Shown one piece after another: positions 35,310 through 43,440 of a stretch of 64,000 bases of DNA (position 1 is its first letter; each line of letters begins with the position of its first letter). Source of the DNA: an uncultured Agathobacter sp. (GTDB lineage: Bacteria > Bacillota > Clostridia > Lachnospirales > Lachnospiraceae); assembly GCA_934359755.1 (NCBI GenBank), contig CAKRLV010000002.1, positions 114,749 to 178,748 of the forward strand, given 5' to 3'. The notes under the pieces were generated by a model. That model saw nothing but the letters and a program-made list of their open reading frames with translations. It was not told where the DNA came from and did no database searches. Made by a program: the position numbers and the translations under genes.

Positions 35310-36746
35310 TTATTTTCTGGTCTTAACCATCTTCGCTGAAGACCATGCAGAATATATCTTTTTGCCTTTTACTTTACAATAAGTACGAACCCTTACATAG
35401 TAACGCTTATTGCCTGTGATTTTTGTTATCTTCTTATTTAGAGTATTTTTGTTCGTTACCAGCATCAATTTTGACTTTGTTGCCTTGAATTTCATGTCTG
35501 TCGAATACTGAATCTCATAACCTGTTATATTTTTGCCCTTCTTCCAGCTTACACTAAAGCCTTTAGATGTGGCAAATAATCTGCCTATATTAACGCCTTT
35601 TGGTCCAATCGTATATTTTTCAACAAGCTGACCTGTATAATTTCCTTTAAAGGTAATTGTCACACTTGCAATACCTATTGCCTTATTATTAGAATAACTT
35701 AAATCATAATTGTTCTTACTGATAACATATCCATATTCATCCTTTACTGTGACTGTCGGTCTGTTCTTTTTTCCGTTGTATGTATAAAACTGTCGGCTAA
35801 GCTTTACTGACTTAATTGCGCCAATTTCTTCGTAGCTTTCTACATCGCCACACGCATTACATATTCTCTTAATACTTCCGCGCTGCTCGTATGCTGCAGG
35901 AACAACCACAGTCTCATATACATGTGTATGTGGTGTGCTGCTATCTGATGAATTATTTCCTCCCGATGGCGTGCTGCTATCAGATGAATTATTTTCTCCC
36001 GATGGCGTGCTGCTATCGGATGAATTATTTTCTCCTGATGGTGTGCTGCTATCAGATGAATTATTTTCTCCTGATGGTGTGCTGCTATCGGATGAATTAT
36101 TGCTGGAAGAGCCGTTATTTTCAGTTGCTTCTGTATTTTCTGTATTTTCTGTATCTTCTGCTTCACTCTTATCCTCTTCATATTTCTCATATGAAAGATA
36201 TTTATAATCATGATCCGCATCCTGATATTCGCACTCTGATTCAAATGCAGTTGCATCAATATCAGTCGCATTCCTATCTACATATATCTCTTTTAAAGAA
36301 TGCGCCTCTACAAAAGCATTCGCATCTACTTTTTTAACAGTATCAGGAATTACAATACTCTCTATATCCTCACAATAAGCAAACGCCCCTTCACCGATTT
36401 CAGTGAGGGTAGATGGAAATTCTATAGATGTAGCATCTGAACAAAGTACAAATGTATTGGCACCTATCTTTGTAATACCCTCATCAAATACAATAGATGT
36501 AACTTTAGTATCTAAGTCCCCCATTGTATACTGAGTCCACGATGGTGCATCTGCATTTAGTCCACTATCCCAATCTTTAATTTCACCCTTTCCTGAAATT
36601 TCAAGAGTTCCATCCTCTGACAAATTCCATGATACAGTTCCCCATGTACCACTTTTCTCTGGCGAAACTGCCTTGACAGGCATCTGACTGAGCCCCACAA
36701 TAACACCTGCCACAGATAATAAAAATATTCTTGCCTTTTTTCCCAT
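35310..36746 (-). CDS. Secreted BspA-type leucine-rich-repeat protein with Ser-rich linker
   Basis: A Sec signal peptide (MGKKARIFLL...) starts at an ATG after AGGAGG. Next is a region with BspA-like leucine-rich repeats (KIGANTFVLC, EIGEGAFAYC, KVDANAFVEA; about 90-170). An acidic Thr/Glu segment follows, then five 12-residue repeats of NNSSDSSTPSGE type. The C-terminal 180 residues resemble bacterial Ig/FN3-like domains (YNGKKNRPTVTVKD, ...YEIQYSTD). There is no LPxTG anchor. It probably acts at the cell surface in adhesion, by analogy. It interrupts the conserved trmD-rplS order. Confidence 0.85.
   Translation of the reverse strand: MGKKARIFLLSVAGVIVGLSQMPVKAVSPEKSGTWGTVSWNLSEDGTLEISGKGEIKDWDSGLNADAPSWTQYTMGDLDTKVTSIVFDEGITKIGANTFVLCSDATSIEFPSTLTEIGEGAFAYCEDIESIVIPDTVKKVDANAFVEAHSLKEIYVDRNATDIDATAFESECEYQDADHDYKYLSYEKYEEDKSEAEDTENTENTEATENNGSSSNNSSDSSTPSGENNSSDSSTPSGENNSSDSSTPSGENNSSDSSTPSGGNNSSDSSTPHTHVYETVVVPAAYEQRGSIKRICNACGDVESYEEIGAIKSVKLSRQFYTYNGKKNRPTVTVKDEYGYVISKNNYDLSYSNNKAIGIASVTITFKGNYTGQLVEKYTIGPKGVNIGRLFATSKGFSVSWKKGKNITGYEIQYSTDMKFKATKSKLMLVTNKNTLNKKITKITGNKRYYVRVRTYCKVKGKKIYSAWSSAKMVKTRK
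35935..36106. repeat. 36-bp in-frame tandem repeats within the surface protein gene
   Basis: Units start at 35935, 35971, 36007, 36043 and 36079, the last partial. They are nearly identical and differ mostly at third positions. They encode the Ser/Asn/Asp-rich linker and could expand or contract by slippage without changing frame. Confidence 0.9.
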
Positions 36747-36763
36747 AAAAAGACCTCCTACTG

Positions 36764-38188
36764 TTACTCCATCCAAAAAACCATTGCCTTTGAACCGAAC
36801 AGTCCAAGCTTCTCCTGCATCGCCTGTGCAATATCGTTACCTAGTTTGACTTGTACAAATGGTATATTGCCTTTTTCTATCTCGGCGTTTATCAGATATG
36901 TCTCTAATGCTAATCCAATTTTCCTATTTCGGTACGAAGGTACTATATAAATCATACCAAGACTTCCCTCTTCATGCAACCCCCCAAATCCAACAATTTT
37001 ATCATTTACGAAAGCGCCTACAAGATTTCCACCATTTATACGCCGTCTAACATACTTATCTCCCCCAACACTACTATATGCATTGACCACAAAATCAGTG
37101 TATTCCTCAGTAAGCGGCTTAATCACAAGACCGGACTCCATTGGTTTACCATCTGGTCTGTATAGTCCTTTTACCGGAAGTTTCTCACGCCGTGTATAAA
37201 CATACTGCCTGCACGCTGATGAGACATGCATACCTAATTCCACCTCTATAAGCGGCACCATGCTTTCCTGATGTATAATCAGACAGTTTAATTCTTTAGC
37301 ATTACATAGTTCACTTTTTATCAGACATGATTCCTCAGCCATATCTAAATTGGTAAGACTGTGAAAATATGCCCCTGACGTTGTATCTCTTATCAGTATC
37401 TCATTCTCATCAAAGTGCACTAAATCAGCTGTTCCTCGATTAATAAATTCTATCATGTCTATATTCAATAGCTTATCTCTCATAAGAATTTCTTTGCATT
37501 TCTGCAATTTCTCATATTTTTCAAACAAATCTGGTCGCCTCTCTTTTGTTCTAATTACAGACTGTGTTAATCTCCATTTGGATATTTCTTTCTGATTTCC
37601 AGACATAAGTACTGTCGGAACTGATTTATCATGCCACTCCTGTGGTCTTGAATACTGAGGATATTCAAGCAAATTTCCGTGAAAAGATTCTGTCTCGGCT
37701 GAAACCTCATTGTGAAGAACTCCTGGTACAAGTCTTGCCACAGCATCTATAAATACCATCGCTGCCAATTCTCCTCCAGTCAATACATAATCTCCAATTG
37801 AGACATAGTCAGTGACCACTTCCTCCAGTACACGCTCATCAATTCCCTCATAATGACCGCAAAGTATAATAAGTTCCTCTTCCTTCGCAAAATCCTGAGC
37901 CATCTTCTGGTTAAAAACAGCTCCCTGCGGTGTCATATACACGGTTCTTACAGCTTTACCTTTACTTGCGCTTGTCCACGCATCAAAAACAGGCTGTGCC
38001 TGCATCAGCATTCCAGCACCACCACCATAAGTATAATCATCTACCTTCTTATGCTTATTCTTAGAAAAATCGCGTATATTAATAGCTTCGATAGAAATTT
38101 TATTCTGTTTTAATGCTCTTCCGGTAATGCTTTCTGATAAACCACTCATCACCATCTCCGGAAACAAAGTTAAAATATGAAAATTCAT
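36764..38188 (-). CDS. trmD: tRNA (guanine-N1)-methyltransferase TrmD fused to a GNAT-like domain
   Basis: Residues 1 to about 240 are TrmD, which makes m1G37 in tRNA and prevents frameshifting. It has GGGAGMLMQ and GDYVLTGGELA knot motifs and the ERRPDLFEKY region. Residues about 250-474 are an extra part: a linker followed by an acetyltransferase-like fold (KIVGFGGLHEEGSLGMIYIVPSYRNRKIGLAL) typical of GNAT acetyl-CoA binding. Ordinary TrmD stops near 240-250. No frame break separates the parts. Its 3' end comes 17 bases before the surface-protein start. Confidence 0.92.
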   Translation of the reverse strand: MNFHILTLFPEMVMSGLSESITGRALKQNKISIEAINIRDFSKNKHKKVDDYTYGGGAGMLMQAQPVFDAWTSASKGKAVRTVYMTPQGAVFNQKMAQDFAKEEELIILCGHYEGIDERVLEEVVTDYVSIGDYVLTGGELAAMVFIDAVARLVPGVLHNEVSAETESFHGNLLEYPQYSRPQEWHDKSVPTVLMSGNQKEISKWRLTQSVIRTKERRPDLFEKYEKLQKCKEILMRDKLLNIDMIEFINRGTADLVHFDENEILIRDTTSGAYFHSLTNLDMAEESCLIKSELCNAKELNCLIIHQESMVPLIEVELGMHVSSACRQYVYTRREKLPVKGLYRPDGKPMESGLVIKPLTEEYTDFVVNAYSSVGGDKYVRRRINGGNLVGAFVNDKIVGFGGLHEEGSLGMIYIVPSYRNRKIGLALETYLINAEIEKGNIPFVQVKLGNDIAQAMQEKLGLFGSKAMVFWME

Positions 38189-38189
38189 A

Positions 38190-38699
38190 TTAATCCCTAA
38201 GTCCTTCTAACAGATGGACAATCATCTTTCCACCTTCTACATCAACATCTTTAACGCAGTCTTTTATCGCCGGAATCAGAAGATCCTGACAGCCTGCTTT
38301 CTTAATGACATATACATCATTTGCACCAGTCTGCAATACATCATCTATTACACCAAGTTCTTCATCCTCATCTGAAACAACATCCATTCCAATAAGGTCT
38401 GCAATATAATACTCATTTTTCTTAAGCGGAACCGCATTCTCTCTTGTAACATACAGTTCTGCTTTTCTATACTTTTCGACATCATTAATGTCATCTATTC
38501 CTTTAAACTTGAGAATAACCATGTTCTTAAAAAAACGGACACCAGCTATCTCCATGTCAATTTTCTCTTTTCCAGTGTCAAGAATTACTTTCTTAAGTTT
38601 CTTGAATCTATTTGCATCATCTGTAGTAGGAAATACCTTAACTTCACCCTTGATGCCATGTGTCGATGTAATAACACCAACCTTAAATAAGTCTTCCAT
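38190..38699 (-). CDS. rimM: Ribosome maturation factor RimM
   Basis: RimM assists 30S head assembly and binds S19. It shows the N-terminal barrel (VGVITSTHGIKGEVKVFPTTD) and the C-terminal PRC-type domain (YYIADLIGMDV...DLLIPAIKDCV). It is one base from trmD, the usual arrangement. Confidence 0.96.
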   Translation of the reverse strand: MEDLFKVGVITSTHGIKGEVKVFPTTDDANRFKKLKKVILDTGKEKIDMEIAGVRFFKNMVILKFKGIDDINDVEKYRKAELYVTRENAVPLKKNEYYIADLIGMDVVSDEDEELGVIDDVLQTGANDVYVIKKAGCQDLLIPAIKDCVKDVDVEGGKMIVHLLEGLRD

Positions 38700-38739
38700 T
38701 TTTCTTCCTTCCGCCCACTATCTGTGGGTACAAAATGAA

Positions 38740-38760
38740 CCGTCTCATTATATGAGACGG
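38740..38760 (-). terminator. Hairpin between khpA and rimM
   Basis: CCGTCTCA pairs with TGAGACGG around five bases, soon after the khpA stop. The minus-strand tail (TTCATTTTG) is only moderately T-rich, so it may be partial termination or processing. A smaller CCCAC/GTGGG stem lies at 38714-38728. Confidence 0.55.
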
Positions 38761-38767
38761 CTCCAAA

Positions 38768-39007
38768 TTACTGTACAATTTCAACAATAACTTTCTTGTC
38801 TTCTTTTGAAGCTGCGGCTTTGACAACAGAGCGGATTGCTTTGGCAATGCGACCCTGCTTGCCGATTACTTTGCCCATGTCAGACTGTGCAACACGTAAT
38901 TCTAATACAATTGCTTTTTCATTCTCTGTCTCAGTTACAGATACTTCGTCTGGATTGTCAACAAGAGCTTTTGCAATTACTTCTACTAATTCTTTCATTG
39001 CATCCAC
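38768..39007 (-). CDS. khpA: KH-domain RNA-binding protein KhpA (YlqC)
   Basis: A 79-residue type II KH protein with the GKQGR (GxxG) loop in VIGKQGRIAKAIRS. Such proteins bind RNA with the partner KhpB and affect cell-wall synthesis in some Firmicutes. It lies eight bases after rpsP, in the classic rpsP-ylqC order. Confidence 0.95.
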   Translation of the reverse strand: MDAMKELVEVIAKALVDNPDEVSVTETENEKAIVLELRVAQSDMGKVIGKQGRIAKAIRSVVKAAASKEDKKVIVEIVQ

Positions 39008-39015
39008 CTCTTATC

Positions 39016-39261
39016 TTATTTCTCAATACCTGCGCTCTTGAAAATTCTTGCAACTGTCTCTGTTGGCTGTGCGCCATCAGCTAACCATTTCTTTGCTAAT
39101 TCTTCATTTACATGATACTCTGAAGGATCTTTTGTTGGATCGTATGTTCCGATTTCCTCGATACATCTACCATCTCTTGGTGATCTTGAATCTGCTACTA
39201 CGATTCTATAGAAAGGTGCTTTCTTCTGTCCCATTCTTCTTAATCTGATTTTTACTGCCAT
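39016..39261 (-). CDS. rpsP: 30S ribosomal protein S16
   Basis: S16 supports 30S assembly. The 81 residues begin with MAVKIRLRRMGQKKAPFYR and contain SPRDGR and ...YDPTKDPS, as in the family. AAGGAGG precedes the start, 58 bases after ffh. Confidence 0.98.
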   Translation of the reverse strand: MAVKIRLRRMGQKKAPFYRIVVADSRSPRDGRCIEEIGTYDPTKDPSEYHVNEELAKKWLADGAQPTETVARIFKSAGIEK

Positions 39262-39319
39262 TTTGTTTCCTCCTTAAAATAAATAGAAAAATAATTGTTA
39301 TATTTATATCAAAAACTCC

Positions 39320-40690
39320 TTAAAAAGGAAGTCCTTTGAACATACCACCAAGGCCACCGCCACGACGACCTTTCTTACCGCCCATCATTCCAGGCATCTG
39401 CTTCATAAGCTTCTTTGTCTGTTCAAACTGCTTAACCAGTCTGTTCACCTCAGCCACATCAACACCTGCACCTCTGGCAATTCGGTTCTTGCGGCTTGGA
39501 TTTAATAAATTAGGATTTCGTCTCTCATCTGGTGTCATAGAATGAATGATTGCTTCTGTGCGTGACATCTGCTTCTCGGCTGCATCTGTGTCAATATCTG
39601 GCATTTTGCCACCGCCCATCATTCCTGGCATCATTCCCATAAGACTAGAAAGACCACCCATTTTCTTCATCTGACTCATTGAATCAAGATACATCTCAAA
39701 GTCAAATTCATTCCTGCGCATCTTCTCTTCCATCGCACGGGCTTTCTCCTCGTCGATGTTCTCCTGCGCTTTCTCAATCATGGTAAGTACATCACCCATA
39801 CCAAGTATTCTTGAAGCCATTCTATCTGGATAGAACTGCTCTAAGTCTGAAAGTTTCTCGCCCATTCCTGCATATAAAATAGGCTTTCCTGTTACAGCTC
39901 TGATTGATAATGCGGCACCACCTCTGGTATCACCATCTAATTTAGTGATTACAACTCCGTCAATGCCAATCTTCTCATCAAATGTCCCTGCAACATTTAC
40001 AGCATCCTGACCTGTCATCGCATCGACAACAAGTATAGTCTGAAAGACATCAGTAGCTTCCTTTATACGGATAAGTTCATCCATCATATCTTCGTCAACA
40101 TGAAGTCTACCAGCTGTATCTATGATTAGTACGTTGAAATCATTCTTCTTTGCATGCTCAACTGCTGCCTTTGCAATATCTTCCGGCTTATTCTTATCAC
40201 CCATCGCAAACACTTCAACGCCCTGCTTTTGTCCATTAATCTGCAGCTGCTCAATTGCTGCTGGTCTATACACATCACACGCTGCTAAAAGTGTCTTCTT
40301 TCCCTTAGCCTTAAGTTTTCCTGCAATCTTCGCGGTAGTGGTTGTCTTACCAGCACCCTGAAGACCTACCATCATAATAACCGTAAGTTCCTTGCCAGGC
40401 TTAAAAGCAATCTCGGTGGTCTCCGATCCCATGAGACTTATCATCTCTTCATTAACAATCTTGATAACCATCTGTCCAGGGTTAAGACCATTCATAACAT
40501 CCTGTCCAATTGCTCTCTCCTGCACACTCTTAGTAAACTGCTTCACAACACGGAAGTTAACATCAGCCTCAAGTAATGCCATCTTAACTTCCTTAAGAGC
40601 AGCCTTTACATCATCTTCTGTAAGACGTCCTTTGCTTCTAAGGTTCTTAAATACGTTCTGCAGTTTCTCTGATAAACTGTCAAATGCCAT
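39320..40690 (-). CDS. ffh: Signal recognition particle protein Ffh
   Basis: Ffh binds signal sequences and 4.5S-type RNA and targets proteins to the membrane. N and G domains carry GLQGAGKTTTTAK, DTAGRLH and TKLDGDTRGG; the C-terminal M domain is methionine-rich with Gly-rich loops. Its receptor FtsY is in the same cluster. It overlaps nothing but follows ylxM by one base. Confidence 0.97.
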   Translation of the reverse strand: MAFDSLSEKLQNVFKNLRSKGRLTEDDVKAALKEVKMALLEADVNFRVVKQFTKSVQERAIGQDVMNGLNPGQMVIKIVNEEMISLMGSETTEIAFKPGKELTVIMMVGLQGAGKTTTTAKIAGKLKAKGKKTLLAACDVYRPAAIEQLQINGQKQGVEVFAMGDKNKPEDIAKAAVEHAKKNDFNVLIIDTAGRLHVDEDMMDELIRIKEATDVFQTILVVDAMTGQDAVNVAGTFDEKIGIDGVVITKLDGDTRGGAALSIRAVTGKPILYAGMGEKLSDLEQFYPDRMASRILGMGDVLTMIEKAQENIDEEKARAMEEKMRRNEFDFEMYLDSMSQMKKMGGLSSLMGMMPGMMGGGKMPDIDTDAAEKQMSRTEAIIHSMTPDERRNPNLLNPSRKNRIARGAGVDVAEVNRLVKQFEQTKKLMKQMPGMMGGKKGRRGGGLGGMFKGLPF

Positions 40691-40691
40691 T

Positions 40692-41036
40692 CTATAGCTC
40701 CTCTAATATCTGATTCGATATAACTTCTATATCATTTATAATGCTGCTGTCCTGTGACTCTTTGAATTCATTCGACAACTCATGTATCTTGTACACATCA
40801 TCCTTAATCGAAATAAACTTCTCTACGAGATGAAGCTTCTGTTCATAGTTCTCAAGCTTTCTCCCGCATCTCTTTATCATATCAGATACGCCCTGTCTCG
40901 ATATTCCTTCCTCTGATGCGATCTCACCTAATGACAAATCATTAAACACAAAATCCTCATAAATCTGTCTCTGATGCTCATTCAAAAGTTCACCATAAAA
41001 ATCATATAAATATGTCTGTTTTAATTTATCATCCAT
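40692..41036 (-). CDS. ylxM: SRP-associated helix-turn-helix protein YlxM
   Basis: YlxM is a small helix-turn-helix protein linked to the SRP pathway in Gram-positive bacteria. The region LSLGEIASEEGISRQGVSDMIKRC is the sigma-70 region-4-like HTH. I start at the ATG after AAGGTGAC; the ORF begins 15 codons earlier, but those lie within the promoter. A consensus promoter overlaps the ilvA terminator just upstream, giving a very short leader. Confidence 0.92.
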   Translation of the reverse strand: MDDKLKQTYLYDFYGELLNEHQRQIYEDFVFNDLSLGEIASEEGISRQGVSDMIKRCGRKLENYEQKLHLVEKFISIKDDVYKIHELSNEFKESQDSSIINDIEVISNQILEEL

Positions 41037-41052
41037 AAAAGTCACCTTGGAT

Positions 41053-41081
41053 AATATACTACATCGCAAAACAGGTGTCAA
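41053..41081 (-). promoter_or_regulatory. Consensus promoter of ylxM-ffh, embedded in the ilvA terminator
   Basis: TTGACA (41076-41081) and TATATT (41053-41058) are 17 bases apart on the minus strand. The -35 lies inside the 3' arm of the ilvA terminator. The predicted start is only about 12 bases before the ylxM ATG. Confidence 0.8.
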
Positions 41082-41103
41082 GTATTTTTTCTTGACACCT
41101 GTT
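41070..41103 (-). terminator. Terminator of ilvA
   Basis: A perfect 13-bp stem (AACAGGTGTCAAG with CTTGACACCTGTT) closes around eight bases, 15 bases after the ilvA stop. Its 3' arm provides the -35 of the ylxM promoter. Confidence 0.8.
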
Positions 41104-41118
41104 AATATTATATAAATG

Positions 41119-42330
41119 TTATATAGATGTTCTTACAACCTTTGGTTTATAATTATTCTTTTCCAGTGCTTTAAGTATCTGCTCTTTGTGTTCTGTTCCA
41201 AAACACTCAAGTGTAATTCTAAGTTCAACTGCTGCACTTCTGTTTGTTGATACGAACTGATTGTGCTCGAGTTTTATTACATTTCCCTGTTCTTTTGCAA
41301 GTGTCTCAGATACTTTTGCAAGTTCTCCCGGCTTATCTGGAAGAAGTACAGATACTGTGAAAATACGGTCTCTGAAAATAAGTCCCTGCTGTACAACAGA
41401 TGACATTGTAATTACATCCATATTTCCACCGCTGAGGATTGAAACAACTCTCTTGTCTTTTACTTTAAGATGCTTTAAAGCTGCAACTGTAAGCAGTCCG
41501 GAATTTTCAACAACCATCTTGTGATTCTCTACCATATCGAGGAATGCCACTACAAGTTCATCATCTTCTACTGTAATAATATCATCAAGATTCTTCTGGA
41601 TATATGGAAAAATATTGCTTCCCGGTGTCTTAACTGCCGTACCATCTGCGATTGTATTTACACTTGGAAGTGTTGTAACCTTGCCCGCCTTAAACGATGC
41701 CTGCATACAATTCGCACCAGCTGGTTCTACTCCGATTACCTTAATCTTTGGATTTAAAAGCTTTGCAAGTGTCGATACTCCAGTAGCAAGTCCGCCACCG
41801 CCGATTGGGACAAGAATATATTCAACAAGCGGAAGCTCCTTAAATATCTCCATTGCAATTGTTCCCTGTCCTGTAGCAACTGCCAGATCATCAAATGGAT
41901 GAATGAAGGTATAACCTTCTTTTTCTGCAAGCTCTAATGCCTTAGCACATGCCTCATCATAGACATCACCATACAGTACAACCTCAGCGCCATAGCTTTT
42001 TGTTCTGTTTACTTTGATAAGAGGAGTTGTCGTAGGCATAACTATAACTGCCTTACAACCATAACATTTTGCAGCATATGCAACACCCTGTGCATGATTA
42101 CCTGCTGATGCTGTGATAAGTCCTTTCTTTCTCTCTTCATCAGTAAGTGTGCTGATTTTGTAGTAAGCCCCCCTTACTTTATATGCACCCGTAAACTGCA
42201 TATTCTCTGGCTTAAGATACACTTTATTGCCAGTCTGTGCACTTAAATAATCACTATACACAAGCTTTGTCTCAAGTGTGACCTCTTTGACCTTATCACT
42301 TGCTTCCTCAAATTTATCTAATGTCAACAT
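41119..42330 (-). CDS. ilvA: Threonine ammonia-lyase (threonine deaminase)
   Basis: This PLP enzyme converts threonine to 2-oxobutyrate, either for isoleucine or catabolically. The PLP lysine is in the FTGAYKVRGA motif, and the glycine loop is VPIGGGGLATG. A C-terminal ACT domain (about 320-400) indicates a regulated form; the roughly 400-residue length with one ACT domain matches the short class. I use the fourth-codon ATG because AAAGGA is spaced for it. The gene interrupts the usual ftsY-ylxM adjacency and has its own terminator. Confidence 0.92.
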   Translation of the reverse strand: MLTLDKFEEASDKVKEVTLETKLVYSDYLSAQTGNKVYLKPENMQFTGAYKVRGAYYKISTLTDEERKKGLITASAGNHAQGVAYAAKCYGCKAVIVMPTTTPLIKVNRTKSYGAEVVLYGDVYDEACAKALELAEKEGYTFIHPFDDLAVATGQGTIAMEIFKELPLVEYILVPIGGGGLATGVSTLAKLLNPKIKVIGVEPAGANCMQASFKAGKVTTLPSVNTIADGTAVKTPGSNIFPYIQKNLDDIITVEDDELVVAFLDMVENHKMVVENSGLLTVAALKHLKVKDKRVVSILSGGNMDVITMSSVVQQGLIFRDRIFTVSVLLPDKPGELAKVSETLAKEQGNVIKLEHNQFVSTNRSAAVELRITLECFGTEHKEQILKALEKNNYKPKVVRTSI

Positions 42331-42381
42331 ATTAGTCATTCCTTTCCGTGCTATTTATTGTTCTTTTGTAACTGTCCGGTA

Positions 42382-42426
42382 CAGAAATATGCGATATCGC
42401 ATTTCTCGTAAGAAAACATGTATTAT
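42382..42426. repeat. Dispersed palindromic repeat, copy 1
   Basis: About 45 bases between ftsY and ilvA: a near-perfect palindrome (AGAAATATGCGATATCGCATTTCT) followed by CGTAAGAAAACATGTATTAT. A related copy in the opposite orientation is at 59543-59587, and a weaker partial match is at 11437-11459. Just upstream, 42368-42384 resembles the start of the other repeat family (48079, 56095). Confidence 0.6.
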
Positions 42427-42430
42427 ATCT

Positions 42431-43378
42431 CTATTCTTCATCGTCAGACTCTGACTTGCTCTCAAAAAGAGCATTTACAAACTCATCAGAATCAAATTTC
42501 TGCAAATCGTCGATTGTCTCACCAACACCTATATACTTGACCGGTACAGAAAGTTCCGACTGAATTGCCACAGCAATTCCACCTTTTGCAGTACCATCCA
42601 TCTTAGTAAGTACAATTCCAGAAATCTTTGCCACATCCGAAAACTCTTTCGCCTGTACAAGAGCATTCTGTCCTGTAGTTGCATCTAATACAACAAGTGT
42701 CTCTCTATATGCATCAGGATATTCGCTCTCGAGAATCTTATTAATCTTGCCAAGCTCATTCATAAGATTCTTCTTATTGTGAAGACGTCCTGCTGTATCA
42801 ACAAGCAAAACATCTGCATTTCTTGCCTTGGCTGCCTGAGTCGCATCATATACTACAGAGCCCGGGTCTGCACCTTCTGCGCCGCCAATCATATCAACAC
42901 CAGAACGATCTGCCCATTCCTTTAACTGGTCGCCAGCGGCTGCCCTGAATGTATCAGCACCCGCGATAACAACCTTCTTGCCCTGATCTTTTAATTTACC
43001 AGCAAGCTTTCCAACAGTAGTTGTCTTTCCAACTCCATTTACACCAATCACAAGAACAACTGACTTTTCATTCTCAAACCTATATGCAGTGTCTTCAACC
43101 TTCATCTGCTCTTTGATGCTATCAATAAGAAGCTGCTTGCAATCAGCTGGTTCCTTTATGTGCTGCTCTTTAACTTTTCTCTGCAGATCCTCAAGAATAG
43201 CCTCTGTCGCTCTTACGCCAAGATCTCCCATTATAAGTATTTCTTCAAGTTCTTCATAAAATTCATCATCAATATGTGAAAAACCTCTAAAGACCGAGTC
43301 AATTCCAGAAACAATATTATCTCTGGTCTTGGTAAGTCCTGACACAAGTCTGCTAAAAAAACCTTTTTTCTCGCTCAT
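42431..43378 (-). CDS. ftsY: Signal recognition particle receptor FtsY
   Basis: FtsY is the membrane docking GTPase for Ffh. The G domain shows GVNGVGKTTTVGK, DTAGRLHNK and TKMDGTAKGG; the N-terminal acidic region is short, as in many Firmicutes. I use the ATG after AAAGGG (MSEKKGFF); the ORF extends nine codons further. It follows smc by 62 bases. Confidence 0.96.
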   Translation of the reverse strand: MSEKKGFFSRLVSGLTKTRDNIVSGIDSVFRGFSHIDDEFYEELEEILIMGDLGVRATEAILEDLQRKVKEQHIKEPADCKQLLIDSIKEQMKVEDTAYRFENEKSVVLVIGVNGVGKTTTVGKLAGKLKDQGKKVVIAGADTFRAAAGDQLKEWADRSGVDMIGGAEGADPGSVVYDATQAAKARNADVLLVDTAGRLHNKKNLMNELGKINKILESEYPDAYRETLVVLDATTGQNALVQAKEFSDVAKISGIVLTKMDGTAKGGIAVAIQSELSVPVKYIGVGETIDDLQKFDSDEFVNALFESKSESDDEE

Positions 43379-43440
43379 AATAATCCCTTTGTAACCATTT
43401 ATCACCAGATAAAACAGTTACATCCTTTCTATGCATAATC

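Noticed and set aside
35935..36207. Plus-strand repeat ORF (90 codons)
   Set aside because: A mirror of the 36-bp repeats in the surface protein gene on the other strand, without a ribosome binding site.
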